Of a DNA stretch of 64,000 bases, positions 36,701 to 45,400 are shown piece by piece. The stretch lies in NCBI GenBank assembly GCA_916613615.1, contig OU744728.1, forward strand, positions 34,308,450 through 34,372,449. The letters run 5' to 3'. The translations under genes and the position numbers were made by a program. The number at the start of each line of letters is the position of its first letter. Positions within the stretch are counted from its first letter, which is position 1. Origin of the DNA: Steromphala cineraria. Taxonomy: Eukaryota; Mollusca; Gastropoda; Trochida; Trochidae. Under the pieces are notes generated by a model. The model was not told the origin of the DNA. It did not search any database and saw only the letters and a list, made by a program, of their open reading frames with translations.

Positions 36701-38302
36701 ACATTTTACAATTTTTCAAGTACATATATTCGCAGGTGAACTGACAAAACTTTTGATTTCGATGCCGCCATTTTTCTAAAGTGCCGCACTGCAATATAAG
36801 AATTTCCCGAATGCAAATGATCGTGAAAAGCGTAAATTACCGATCTTTTTTGAATGATTGGTATCTTACAGACTGGTTTTGTTTTATTTTGTTCTCTATC
36901 AATTTGCGCAGTTAGCAGAACAATGATGCTTCCGTGTTTTAGATTGTAATCGATGTCATGGTAACTTCGAGTACAATTTTGAAAATTTACAGGACAATAC
37001 CGTGAAATTCCAGTACTTTTTCAGGACATTTAGTAAGCATTGTAAATTTCAAGTACTTTTCCAGTATCAAAACAAAATTCAAGTACTTTTCCAGGCACGT
37101 GCAAACCATGTTGAATGAGCTAGAACTTTTAGTTTCAGACTTCTGGTCCAGAACATACTCTTTGTTGCATTTACATGGAAAAGAAATAAAGACAAGTATC
37201 AATCAACCAAAAAGTCTGGCAGGAAAAAATTATTGACTTTTCAAATCAAGAAAAAATTACCGTTTGTCCTTTTCACTGCGGACAACACGTTTGGTATCCT
37301 CTTCATCATCACTCAGTTGGAACACATTCCTGTAACAAATCATCATTACTAAGTTGGATTGTAACACATTCCTGTAACAAATCATCATTACTAAGTTGGA
37401 TTGTAACACATTCCTGTAACAAATCATCATTACTAAGTTGGATTGTAACACATTCCTGTAACAAATCATCATTACTCAGTTGGATTGGAACACATTCCTG
37501 TAACAAATCATCATTACTCAGTCGGATAGGAACACATTCCTGTAACAAATCATCATTACTCAGTTGGATTGGAACACATTCCTGTAACAAATCATCATTA
37601 CTCAGTTGGATTGGAACACATTCCTGTAACAAATCATCATTACTCAGTCGGATTGGAACACATTCCTGTAACAAATCACTCAGCTAACGCGCACTCGGGC
37701 CTTCCCTAGGACAAAGGCCTCTCTTTGCTAGAACACCCTCTCAAAAGGGTGTTATCCATTACTTATCCACACATTCACAAATGATTTATCATAAAACTAT
37801 CAAAAATGCCTTGTTATTCTGCTGCAAGGCTTTTCACATCCCAGAGTTTGTACAGAATTTCAAAACCAAATATAAGTTACCGTTTCCTACAAGTCGTTTT
37901 CTTAGTAGAATTGGGGCCAAAATTCAACCAAGAAATAACAAGCATTATTTCCATATAAATGCCGGGGGACAAACAAAGTAACCAATCATTTGCAAAAGAC
38001 CATATGGAAATGTGAAAACAGTTAAAACAGTTAAATCAGTTAAATTTCTGAATGTTTTTATACATAAAGGTATGCAACAGCAAAAAGTATAATTTCAAGG
38101 AAGAAAATGCTAATCGCCGAATAGCTAATATATTAGCTGTTGTCTTAGTTAATGCCAAACGGATATCAATGTGGAGATACCAATAATTCTCACCTGGCGG
38201 CGCCGGCAGCAGCGGGTCGGGGCACCTGTGGTTCCTCCCCACTAGAATCACTCTCGGTTTCAGACTCAGAACCAGCACGGAAAAAACGAGACATGTTTCA
38301 AT
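15715..38302 (-). CDS. EIF3C: EIF3C, eukaryotic translation initiation factor 3 subunit C (whole gene, 18 coding exons)
   Basis: Core subunit of the cytoplasmic eIF3 complex, which binds the 40S ribosomal subunit and recruits mRNA and other initiation factors. I joined 18 coding exons on the minus strand (38194-38294, 37261-37329, 35862-35938, 34399-34511, 32817-33080, 32555-32682, 31556-31691, 29780-30042, 29394-29490, 29175-29287, 28932-29055, 27430-27711, 27165-27290, 26774-26927, 25552-25745, 22518-22721, 21992-22154, 16142-16173). All have GT/AG borders and consistent phase, and they sum to 2640 nt (879 aa plus stop), slightly shorter than the roughly 913 aa human protein. The order matches the family: Ser/Glu-rich N-terminus, eIF3c N domain, acidic linkers in exons 5-6, Lys/Glu-rich coiled segment in exon 7, helical repeats in exons 8-14, PCI/winged-helix region in exons 15-17 and a basic tail. 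The start lies 8 nt inside an exon with its own acceptor, so a non-coding first exon is expected upstream. Tandem repeats overlap three of its acceptors. Confidence 0.96.
15716..16141 (-). other. EIF3C: EIF3C 3' UTR with palindromic tandem repeat
   Basis: About 425 nt between the stop codon and the polyadenylation signal. It contains some six to eight imperfect units of about 25 bp (15,908-16,075). Each carries CTGTATACAG, a perfect 10 bp palindrome, next to a GTTGGATGTCTG-like segment. The transcript would carry several identical short hairpins or self-pairing sites. Confidence 0.7.
15733..15738 (-). terminator. EIF3C: Polyadenylation signal AATAAA for EIF3C
   Basis: AATAAA on the minus strand, about 400 nt after the EIF3C stop codon, and the first good signal downstream of the last exon. 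Cleavage is expected near 15,715. Confidence 0.7.
16142..16173 (-). CDS. EIF3C: EIF3C coding exon 18 (last 9 codons and stop)
   Basis: A strong acceptor (TTTTGTTTCAG) opens a 32 nt coding piece. Joined in phase to exon 17 it ends the protein with [10 protein letters not shown] and TAG, resembling the basic RRGGYRQQ tail of human EIF3C. The intron before it is 5.8 kb. The other possible terminal exon, near 15,890, fits the family less well. Confidence 0.8.
17376..20175. repeat. 46 bp minisatellite in EIF3C intron 17, about 60 copies
   Basis: 2.8 kb of 46 bp units containing CATACAACACAGAAACACAG and CAGACTCTCCTGT. Small variants (GAACTTC, GAACGTC, CAACTTC) are interspersed. It is mid-intron, 1.8 kb from exon 17. 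Long open frames on the plus strand are repeat artefacts. Confidence 0.95.
20776..20874. repeat. Purine-rich 10 bp microsatellite (GGGAGGAGAT)n
   Basis: About nine units of GGGAGGAGAT/GGGAGAAGAT in EIF3C intron 17, with strict purine strand bias except for one T per unit. Confidence 0.9.
21992..22154 (-). CDS. EIF3C: EIF3C coding exon 17
   Basis: Encodes [20 protein letters not shown], then [18 protein letters not shown] and [10 protein letters not shown]. An excellent donor (GTAAGT) follows 21992, so the open frame running on to 21912 is intron, not coding. Confidence 0.95.
22518..22721 (-). CDS. EIF3C: EIF3C coding exon 16 (PCI domain)
   Basis: Encodes [35 protein letters not shown] and [16 protein letters not shown], the PCI/winged-helix core. 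The acceptor TACTGTTTAG plus the first five exon bases (GTGTG) are repeated in the adjoining 30 bp array. Confidence 0.96.
22717..23415 (-). repeat. 30 bp minisatellite carrying the EIF3C exon 16 acceptor
   Basis: About 13 regular 30 bp units (22,717-23,110), then degenerate units mixed with TTCA microsatellites. Each regular unit holds CACACCTAAACAGTACATGT, which on the minus strand is the real acceptor plus GTGTG. On the minus strand one wrong frame is open for 181 codons; this is an artefact of the 30 bp period. Confidence 0.95.
23425..23545 (+). promoter_or_regulatory. Promoter-like motif cluster inside EIF3C intron 15
   Basis: CCAAT (GACCAATCATAG), inverted CCAAT (CCATTGGCC), a YY1-like CGCCATTTTG, a CRE-like TACGTCA and an ETS-like ACTTCCTTG lie within 120 bp, right after the 30 bp array. 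No gene follows that I can recognise. Confidence 0.35.
23546..25185. other. EIF3C intron 15, AT-rich, nothing recognised
   Basis: Very AT-rich single-copy-looking intron without repeats or exons that I can support. Confidence 0.5.
25186..25210 (+). mobile_element. Relic of the family E terminal hairpin
   Basis: CGTCTATAGACGGGGCTGCT followed by AA matches the last part of the family E hairpin; the rest of the element is absent. In EIF3C intron 15. Confidence 0.55.
25552..25745 (-). CDS. EIF3C: EIF3C coding exon 15 (start of PCI region)
   Basis: Encodes [37 protein letters not shown] and NDKMNAK, matching human ARRRMISKQFHHQLR and [18 protein letters not shown]. It ends in phase 0. Confidence 0.97.
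26540..26758. repeat. 52 bp minisatellite downstream of EIF3C exon 14
   Basis: About four units containing GACTTCAATCAAACGACCGG. It ends about 17 nt from the exon 14 donor but does not include it. Confidence 0.9.
26774..26927 (-). CDS. EIF3C: EIF3C coding exon 14
   Basis: Encodes [19 protein letters not shown], then [19 protein letters not shown] and IPYMA. The donor GTGAGT is followed after about 20 nt by a 52 bp tandem array. Confidence 0.97.
27165..27290 (-). CDS. EIF3C: EIF3C coding exon 13
   Basis: Encodes [18 protein letters not shown] and [20 protein letters not shown], matching human ILYNRTMVQLGICAFRQG and [20 protein letters not shown]. Confidence 0.97.
27430..27711 (-). CDS. EIF3C: EIF3C coding exon 12
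   Basis: Starts FDYKAVEGG, passes through a Glu/Lys/Ser linker, then [19 protein letters not shown] and [16 protein letters not shown]. This is one of the best conserved EIF3C segments. Confidence 0.97.
27853..28583. mobile_element. pogo/Tigger-type MITE in EIF3C intron 11
   Basis: CAGTCAGACCTCGATAATCC at the left and its complement (CGAGGTCTGACTG) at the right, with TA on each side. 731 bp, non-coding; the interior contains many GGATTA/TCCGAA subterminal motifs. Confidence 0.85.
28932..29055 (-). CDS. EIF3C: EIF3C coding exon 11
   Basis: Encodes [19 protein letters not shown] and [17 protein letters not shown], aligned with human EEVCRIYLLRILHTYYK. It ends in phase 0. Confidence 0.96.
29175..29287 (-). 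CDS. EIF3C: EIF3C coding exon 10
   Basis: Encodes [20 protein letters not shown], nearly identical to human [20 protein letters not shown]. Confidence 0.96.
29394..29490 (-). CDS. EIF3C: EIF3C coding exon 9
   Basis: Encodes [20 protein letters not shown], then [12 protein letters not shown]. Aligned with human CLDCINELMDILFANPNIFV. Confidence 0.95.
29780..30042 (-). CDS. EIF3C: EIF3C coding exon 8
   Basis: Encodes [17 protein letters not shown], then [20 protein letters not shown] and [17 protein letters not shown]. It is a long, strongly conserved block of the eIF3c N domain. The 1.3 kb hairpin-ended repeat sits just upstream, in intron 7. Confidence 0.96.
30137..31453 (+). mobile_element. 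1.3 kb hairpin-ended element, family E, copy 2 (EIF3C intron 7)
   Basis: Almost identical to the 14.1 kb copy across its full length; the visible differences are a few point changes and a longer CGG run. Inserted antisense to EIF3C. Confidence 0.9.
31556..31691 (-). CDS. EIF3C: EIF3C coding exon 7
   Basis: A Lys/Glu-rich charged stretch (probable coiled coil), then [17 protein letters not shown], matching human GGEWERVRGGVPLV. Confidence 0.95.
31778..32340 (+). mobile_element. Pearl-like tandem-repeat element (family A) in EIF3C intron 6
   Basis: Three near-identical 145 bp units (GGAGTCTGTACACCAAGTTT), then GACGGACGGATGCC and AGGACAGATGAGCTAAAAAT. Ends short of exon 6. Confidence 0.85.
32555..32682 (-). 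CDS. EIF3C: EIF3C coding exon 6
   Basis: Encodes [20 protein letters not shown] and ends TAEYFLKK, the acidic region before the SRFLKK motif of human EIF3C. The acceptor is preceded by a TG repeat. Confidence 0.94.
32817..33080 (-). CDS. EIF3C: EIF3C coding exon 5
   Basis: Encodes [17 protein letters not shown], then [15 protein letters not shown], then an acidic linker with seven consecutive Asp. It matches the human LSTLRQKIRKYNRDF region. The acceptor TATGCTGTAG and the first five exon bases (TGCTG) are copied into the neighbouring 52 bp tandem array. Confidence 0.94.
33076..33820 (-). repeat. 52 bp minisatellite carrying the EIF3C exon 5 acceptor, 14 copies
   Basis: Units of 52 bp (two of about 57 bp) contain CAGCACTACAGCATACAACA. 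On the minus strand this is the true acceptor plus TGCTG, the first five bases of exon 5. Confidence 0.95.
34399..34511 (-). CDS. EIF3C: EIF3C coding exon 4
   Basis: Encodes [18 protein letters not shown] and then [18 protein letters not shown], co-linear with the human LLGKAYGKAKSIVDKEG segment. The donor is GAG|GTAACA and it ends in phase 0. Confidence 0.95.
35862..35938 (-). CDS. EIF3C: EIF3C coding exon 3
   Basis: Encodes [20 protein letters not shown], aligned with the human [20 protein letters not shown] helix. GT/AG borders and phase agree with exons 2 and 4. Confidence 0.94.
36058..36384 (+). mobile_element. Pearl-like element (family A), short copy in EIF3C intron 2
   Basis: Same ends (AGAGCCGTTG...AGCTCATCAGGCTTCAT and GGCCAAATGAGCTAAAAA) with barely two diverged units inside. 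Confidence 0.75.
37261..37329 (-). CDS. EIF3C: EIF3C coding exon 2
   Basis: Encodes [18 protein letters not shown], the highly conserved [18 protein letters not shown] block of animal EIF3C. The acceptor TTTGTTACAG is the innermost of nine equally good copies carried by a 42 bp tandem repeat; 37329 is the copy that keeps the shortest protein. Phase fits exon 1 (AG+G = Arg) and exon 3 (CG+A = Arg). Confidence 0.9.
37321..37680 (-). repeat. 42 bp minisatellite carrying the EIF3C exon 2 acceptor, 9 acceptor copies
   Basis: CTGTAACAAAT (an acceptor read on the minus strand) recurs at exactly 42 bp spacing from 37,330 to 37,666. Each unit holds the intron end, the AG and exon-like sequence beginning GAATGTGTTCCAA. 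The unit is 14 codons long. Confidence 0.95.
38194..38294 (-). CDS. EIF3C: EIF3C coding exon 1 (start codon)
   Basis: ATG at 38294 opens [19 protein letters not shown], matching the conserved EIF3C start MSRFF followed by a Ser/Glu-rich phosphosite-like stretch. The donor follows 38194. It ends with two bases of a codon. A clear acceptor (TTTACAG) ends at 38303, so 8 nt of 5' UTR share this exon. Confidence 0.95.
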
Positions 38303-39397
38303 CTGTAAAGATCAAATTAACATACAGATAAAAAGCTTTATGGAAACAAGACTGGGTAGACACATGACCTGTCAAAACTTCTTATCAAATATGAATAAAT
38401 TTCACACAAAAATATGTCCAACATTCATACCCACATGTCAATTTGAATTTCAATACCAAGTGTGATCAACCTTTGAAACATAGTTAAAAGTTTTGGACTA
38501 GACTCATGCCTGTTTTCCACAGCAATCCTTTTTTTTTGCCAATTTACAACAAAAAAACAGCCCATTTGTTTTCTTTGAAACATTTATTTCCTAACAGGAC
38601 TAGCCTAATTTTTTAAAACAAATTTGACTAAGAGTTTTGATGTTAGAAACAAAACCATCTTGAAAAAGAGCACCCAAAAACTGTTGCCACCCAGTATGGA
38701 GCATTACAGTTTATGAGGTGCTCAAATTTTTTAACATTTAATCAAAACAAAAATAAATATGAAAATAACACTTTATCGAGATACTGGATCCAAGGGTTCG
38801 ATGTATGTTATTGGAAACCATCGGTATATATTATTAACGATTGATTAGGAAACTTCTAATGCCATATGTTTTATCAAATGGGGAGAATTTCCCGGCATTT
38901 TAAGGATTGAAATTATCATATTTACATGGGAAATCGAATTATTTTACCTTGGTATTAACGTAAACAGTCACAAAATAACTTCAATATGCGGACTTGTAAG
39001 CAATGAAATGTCAAATTCATTCGTAAAATAACAAAATACGGTGGTCCTGGTAAACCTTCAGCAACATTCACCACATGGATTGAGGCCGTCACAAAACTTC
39101 GTGACGTAGTACACAAATCCAATACAGGAGATTTATCCGGGCCAAACCATGTGTTTTAAATGTCATAGCGACATGGTCATTTCTAAATCAATTTCATGGA
39201 ATGTCTTCTTTTCTTAGGTTTTAACATCAAATTCATACATTATAAAATGACGATGTTGATTAAAAAAACAAATAGTTAACAAATTTATAAAAAACAATAA
39301 TTTGCAATCATCGAATATTTTCCTCTTAATAAAGACTTCCTGTAAATACGGAAGTGAAATTCCACATGTGCTTTGCTGTTTTACAACACTTGAAGTC
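38303..39397. promoter_or_regulatory. Shared upstream region of EIF3C and FTSJ3
   Basis: 1.1 kb separate the two divergent start codons. On the minus strand an acceptor at 38303 implies a non-coding EIF3C exon; a good donor (CCAAG|GTAAAA) ending at 38948 is its likely partner, so EIF3C transcription probably starts near 39.0-39.2 kb. GTGACGTAG at 39,101 resembles a CRE. There is no TATA box at a sensible distance, which is typical of housekeeping promoters. Confidence 0.6.
39335..39355. promoter_or_regulatory. Dyad ETS/GABP-like site
   Basis: ACTTCC and GGAAGT lie as an inverted pair separated by nine bases, 43 nt upstream of the FTSJ3 ATG. Inverted ETS sites are common in bidirectional housekeeping promoters. 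Seen directly; function inferred. Confidence 0.5.
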
Positions 39398-39464
39398 ATG
39401 GGGAAGAAATCTAAAGTGGGAAAGGCTCGCAAAGATAAATTTTACAGATTAGCGAAAGAGACGG
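39398..39464 (+). CDS. FTSJ3: FTSJ3 exon 1 (start codon)
   Basis: [20 protein letters not shown], matching human [20 protein letters not shown]. The donor GTAAGT follows. It ends one base into the Gly23 codon. Confidence 0.96.
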
Positions 39465-42400
39465 GTAAGTCACTTCTGCGATTTGAATAAAAGTATTTGT
39501 CAATTAATCGTGAATGGCAAAATGGCTGTAGGCGAACTCGTAGACGGATTGAACGGTGGATTCATAGCAGTGTAGGGTGAATTCGTAGACAAAACCGGGA
39601 GCCGCTTATAGAATCTGTTTGCCACGTTTCGTCGCTCTCGATTTCTTTATAAAGAGGGATTTTTGGTGTGAGTATTTAAAAAAGTGGGGTATTATTTTTT
39701 GGGGAGTTTAAAAGAAAGAAAGATGATTTTTTTTAAAAAAGAAGAAAATAAATGTTTTGGTATAACTATAGTACGCCACCCAAATACTTAACATATTGTT
39801 TGACTAAACTCTTCTTAAATTAGGGTTAGGTTTTGATTTAGGTTTAGGGTTAGGGTATGTGTTAGGGTACAGGTTGGGGAAATCCTGAAATCGACGTATG
39901 TTACGTCAATCGACATATAATAGTCCGATCTACGTAGAAAACCATACGTCGATCGGCGTATTTTGATTATTTTGGTCAGATGATTAATGTACGCCGTTTT
40001 CCGAGTAATCGGCAGGTGCCTAATCAAACACGCCATCTATCACGTTGCCGATTATATGAAGTTTAAAACTTCAAAACTTCTACTTTTAGACTTTGACAGC
40101 AATAAACATTACCACGGTCCGTGAACAAAGTGTCAAAACGCGAAATAAAAACACAAAAACAGCCCTAAAGTTGCCAAAACTTACATAAACTGCAGCATTG
40201 ACTTTTCATCGACTGGTGTTCTTAAAACCGGAAGTTGTACTACTCGATAAATTAGTGTATTTTGGTGCCAATTAACAAATAATCCGCCGCATAGTCGAAG
40301 TATGGAGGCTGAGAAAAAAGTGCATCCATCACTTTTGCCGCATTTTGACGTCATCACTGTCAACTTAATTCAAATTGAAATGCAAACATGACATCAAAAT
40401 TCGGCAAAAGTGATGGATGCACTTTTTTCTCAGCCTCCATAATTCGACTATGCGGCGGACTAAAAATGAAGTAGATGTTATTTCTGTATCCATAATCTAA
40501 ATGAATACAAAATAAAAAGAATTGCAGATTTAAAAATTTGATATATTCAACTAGTTATTATACCACCGCTACGACGTAGTCGGGGGTATATAGCGCTCCG
40601 CGTGTCCGTCCGTCCGTGCGTCCGTCCGTCCGAAATGGTTTCCGGGGCATTACTCAAAAACTATACGACTTAGAAACTTCAAATTTGGTATGGAAGTAGC
40701 CTATATGGTGCTGTGGTGCCTTTTAGGGGTTTCAGCTCAATGGTCCAAATAATTTTTGAAATTTTGACCAAAAACGGTCTGATTTTTTGACTTTGTCTCG
40801 TTTCCGGAGCATAACTGAAAAACTATACCACTTAGAAACTTCAAATTTGGTATGGAAGTAGCCTATATGGTGCTGTGGTGCCTTTTAGGGGTTTCAGCTC
40901 AATGGTCCAAATAATTTTTGAAATTTTGACCAAAAACGGTCTGATTTTTGGACTTTGTCTAGGGGTTTCAGCTCAATGGTCCAAATAATTTTTGAAATTT
41001 TGACCAAAAACGGTCGGATTTTTGGACTTTGTCTCGTTTCCGTAGCATAACTGAAAAACTATACCACTTAGAAACTTAAAATTTGGTATGGAAGTAGCCT
41101 ATATTGAGCTGTGGTGCCTTTTAGGGGTTTCAGCTCAATGGTCCAAATAATTTTTGAAATTTTGACCAAAAACGGTCAATTTTTTTCACTTTGTCTTGTT
41201 TCCGGAGCATATATAAATACCAAATGACTTGCACACTTCATATTTGGTATGGAAGTATACAGTCGAACCTCGGATACCCAGACTCCGTTTATCCATAAAT
41301 CTCACCTTACGGACAAAGATTTTTCAAACAATGTGTCTATATTTCTTAAGAAAAATGACCCAGTTAACCGGACGATTTGCTATCCGGACGATTTTCACCT
41401 GTAACCAAAACAAGGTTCGACTGTATAGTGCTGTTGTGCCTTTTAGGGGTAATTCCAGGGTTCAAAAACTACATAGCCAGGGATGTTTTGAAGTGAAATA
41501 GTTTTTAGGGTTGCAAGATCATTGTGTTCTAAGTCATAATCATAAATTTTCAAATTAATGTTACGTGAAGGCGGTCAAACTACAGGCGGGGGTATGTGAG
41601 CCGCGCTCACTTTTGCCTTGTTATTGAAGGTTTGTGAAACGTATCCTGGAAGTAACGCTAAACTCGAAAGAAGATAGTCTTTTTTGTATCCAAGAGTAAA
41701 GGGAGATTGTCGAAGAAGACTAAGATTATATATAGTCAGGTATATATCATATAGGAGAAAGTATGTTACATATCTATGGTTTTACTTTTGTTGTATGTAA
41801 ATTACATGACACATGAAACGTGTGTGGCAATTATCAGTAAACGAAAATAAAACGTAACCTTAACTCCATGAAGTCGTTGCTAAAAATAAAAGACCCACTT
41901 AAAATAGCATTTGTATGTACATCCAAGGGTTGTAATTTACTTGTAAAGGATCTAGTATTTTAGTCAATATTTTGATATGTATCCAAGGGTTAAAAAGATT
42001 GTCGTCTGAAGCAGTTGAATACCGAAACACGGTAGAGGAAAGCTGTTCGGATATCTAAGGGTAAAAGACGATCTCCTACATGTACGATGTCAATATTATG
42101 TAATATAAAATGGTATTTAATGCATCAAAGGAATAAAAAGATTGTCGATGCAGCTATCCTTCCGTAAATTATATATTTGATGATTTGTATAAAGAAGATC
42201 GTCGACGTAGCCATCATTCCGTACATGATAGATTCAATTATTTGTATAAAGAAGATTGTCAACGTAGCTATCATTCCGTACATGATAGATTCAATTATTT
42301 GTATAAAGAAGATTGTCGATGTTGCTATCATTCTATAAATGATATATTCAATGATTTGTATATTTTATGTATTCAAGGGTTAAAGAAGATCATGGTATAC

Positions 42401-45400
42401 AAAAAGACTATAGTTGAACCATAATATTATTAGGTTTAGATAATTTCATTCAATTTAAAAACAAAAATCTGTTATCCCTTACAATTCAGTCAACTATGAA
42501 TGATAGGGGATGAATGTTAGGTTGTTTATTTGAAGATATGTATTTTCAAAGATCGCTGAAAATCTTATATTTTTTAGGTACTTTGTTTAGATGGGATCTT
42601 ATAATTCTAAGATGTTTCATAGCCAATGTGGGATTATACATGGAATAGGCTTACTATGTAGATTTAAAATGATAAATTTTCATAAGACAATAAACATAAA
42701 AAAATAGAGCCAGTGGCTCTGTAGCTCATCAGGCTTCATATCAATTTTGCTTTAGGGTGTGGCAAATGTGGTTCCTCCCTTACTTTGGACCACAGGGTCA
42801 CCAAATGTACAATTTGGATTCCTCCTTATCTGACTTAGGAGTTTGCACACAAAGTTTCAGCTTTCTAGGCCTGATGCTTCTTGAGAAAAAGATGAAATTA
42901 GGTTAGAGTGTGTGGCCCCTGAGGCCCTTATTAGGGGCAGCAGGGCCACAAAATCTATAAATCATAATCCTTGCTAGTCTAAGAGTATATTCACAAGGTT
43001 TCAGCTTTCTGGGCCTATTGCTTCTTGAGATGGAGATGAAAATAGGTTGTAAGGGTGTGGTCCCTCTGGCCCTTAATAAGGGTCAAAGGGCCACCAAAGC
43101 TACAATTTATAATCCTCACTAGTCAAGGAGTCTGTACACCAACTTTCAGCTTTCTAGGCCTTATGCTTTCGGAGAAGAAGATGAAAATAGGTTTTTAGGG
43201 CATGGCCCCTGTGGCCCTTATTAGGGGTCACAGGGCCACCAAAGCTACAATTTATAATACCCACTAGTAAAGGAGTATGTACACCAAGTTTCAGCTTTCT
43301 AGGCCTTATGCTTTTGGAGGAGGAGATGAAAATAGGTTTTTAGGGTGTTGCCCCTGTGGCCCTTATTAGGGGTCACAGGACAACCAAAACTACAATTTAT
43401 AATCCCCACTAGTCAAGGAGTCTGTACACCAAGTTTCAGCTTTCTAGGCCTTGTGGTTCTGGAGAAGAAGATGAAAATAGGTTTTAAGGACGCGGCCCCT
43501 GTGGCCCTTAATAGGGGTCACAGGGCCACCAAAGCTACTATTTATAATCCCCACTAGTCAAGGAGTCTGTACACCAAGTTTCAGCTTTCTAGGCCTTATG
43601 GTTCTGTAGAAGAAGATGAAAATAGGTGTTTAGGGCGTGGCCCCTGTGGCCCTTATTAGGGGTTACAGGGCCACCAAAGCTACAATTTATAATCCCCACT
43701 AGTCAAGGAGTCTGTACACCAAGTTTCAGCTTTCTAGGCCTTGTGGTTCTGGAGAAGAAGATGAAAATAGGTTTTTAGGGCGCGGCCCCAGTGGCCCTTA
43801 ATAGGGGTCACAGGGCCACCAAAGCTACAATTTATAATCCCCACTAGTCAAGGAGTCTGTACACCAAGTTTAAGCTTTCTAGGCCTTGTAGTTCTGGAGA
43901 AGAAGATGAAAATAGGTTTTTAGGGCGTGGCCCCTGTGGCCCTTATTAGGGGTCACAGGGCCACCAAAGCTACAATTTATAATCCCCACTAGTCAAGGAG
44001 TCTGTACACCAAGTTTCAGCTTTCTAGGCGTTATGGTTCTGGAGAAGAAGATGAAAATAGGTTTTTAGGGTGTGGCCCCTGTGGCCCTTATTAGGGGCCA
44101 CGGGGTCACCAAAGCTACAATTTTTAATCCTCACTAGTCAAGGAGTCTGTACACAAAGTTTCAGCTTTCTAGGCCTTGTGGTTCTGGAGAAGAAGTCGAA
44201 ATTCCACAAAGTTTACGGACGGACGGACGGACGCCGGACAACATCCATGCCATAAGCCCATCGGGCCTTACAGGCCAGATGAGCTAAAAATATGGCAATG
44301 ACAAACTTTTAATAACAAGTCATGACCGCGAAAAACCACAACAGTAAACATGACTGAAAGTGTTTAGGTCGCTTGATCGTTCTCTAAATGAAACATGAAA
44401 TTGACTGCATCTTCCAGGCATCTAGAATACAGTAACATCAGTTCTGCAACAAATTCTGTACTTAATGCAAAGTTGATAATATTTCGATGTCTCCAAGCTC
44501 GGTCCCCTTGGACCCAAGGTCCAAACATCACTTAAATAGATTCACTTTTTAACAGGTATGCATGAACCAAGTTACTTTGAGCGCTGCAAGGAGTGTGATC
44601 AGTGATTGCTTTGAAATTTAATGTTTTCATTACAATTGATGAAGTGGATGCATTTCAATCAAAATTGGCACTTGACCAGGATTGAAGTGTGTAAAAGCCG
44701 AAACATTGATTTTTAGGAAACATGGGTTTATATGGAAAAATATGAGTGGCAAACAGATTCTATATTCGCACCAAAACCGTTTCGTAGATGTAAAATACCG
44801 TGGATTCGTAGATGGATTGAGAGGTGGTTGCATTGACGTTCGTAGATATAATAATAATATAATTATAAGAAAACGTTATTTGGTCATTGCATTGTTAAAT
44901 ACTGAAAATATCATCTGTAAGTAAGCTTGAACTAAATAAAATAAATCATGTTTGTAGGAGGTTATTATTTCAAAAGTTTTCCATTAAATGTTAATAACAT
45001 TCGTGTTTGTTGTTTGTGCCTTTTTCTCTGTGTTTTTATTGATATTTGCGGAATTAAGTGAATTAGGGACTGACTCAGATATCTGTTCATCCAATTTATT
45101 ACTGTATTCGACATAATAAGCACACTGCTCCATAAGCGCCCCCCGGTCTAATAACCACCCCACAGTTCCACTTCAGTAGTCTTTATTTTTGGATCGTCAT
45201 TCACATAACTTTTATAAGCCCCCACCCAAGTCAATGTTTTAAGCGCCCTGGGCGCTTATTCGTCGAATACAGTAGTTTGGAAAATAGTCATTGATTAGGC
45301 CAATAATAGTGTTAGTAAACACGGTAGCAGAACTGTTTATATCATCTTTTCATTAAACAGATAGTTCCAATCAGTAGTATGTATAGCCTACTATCAATCA

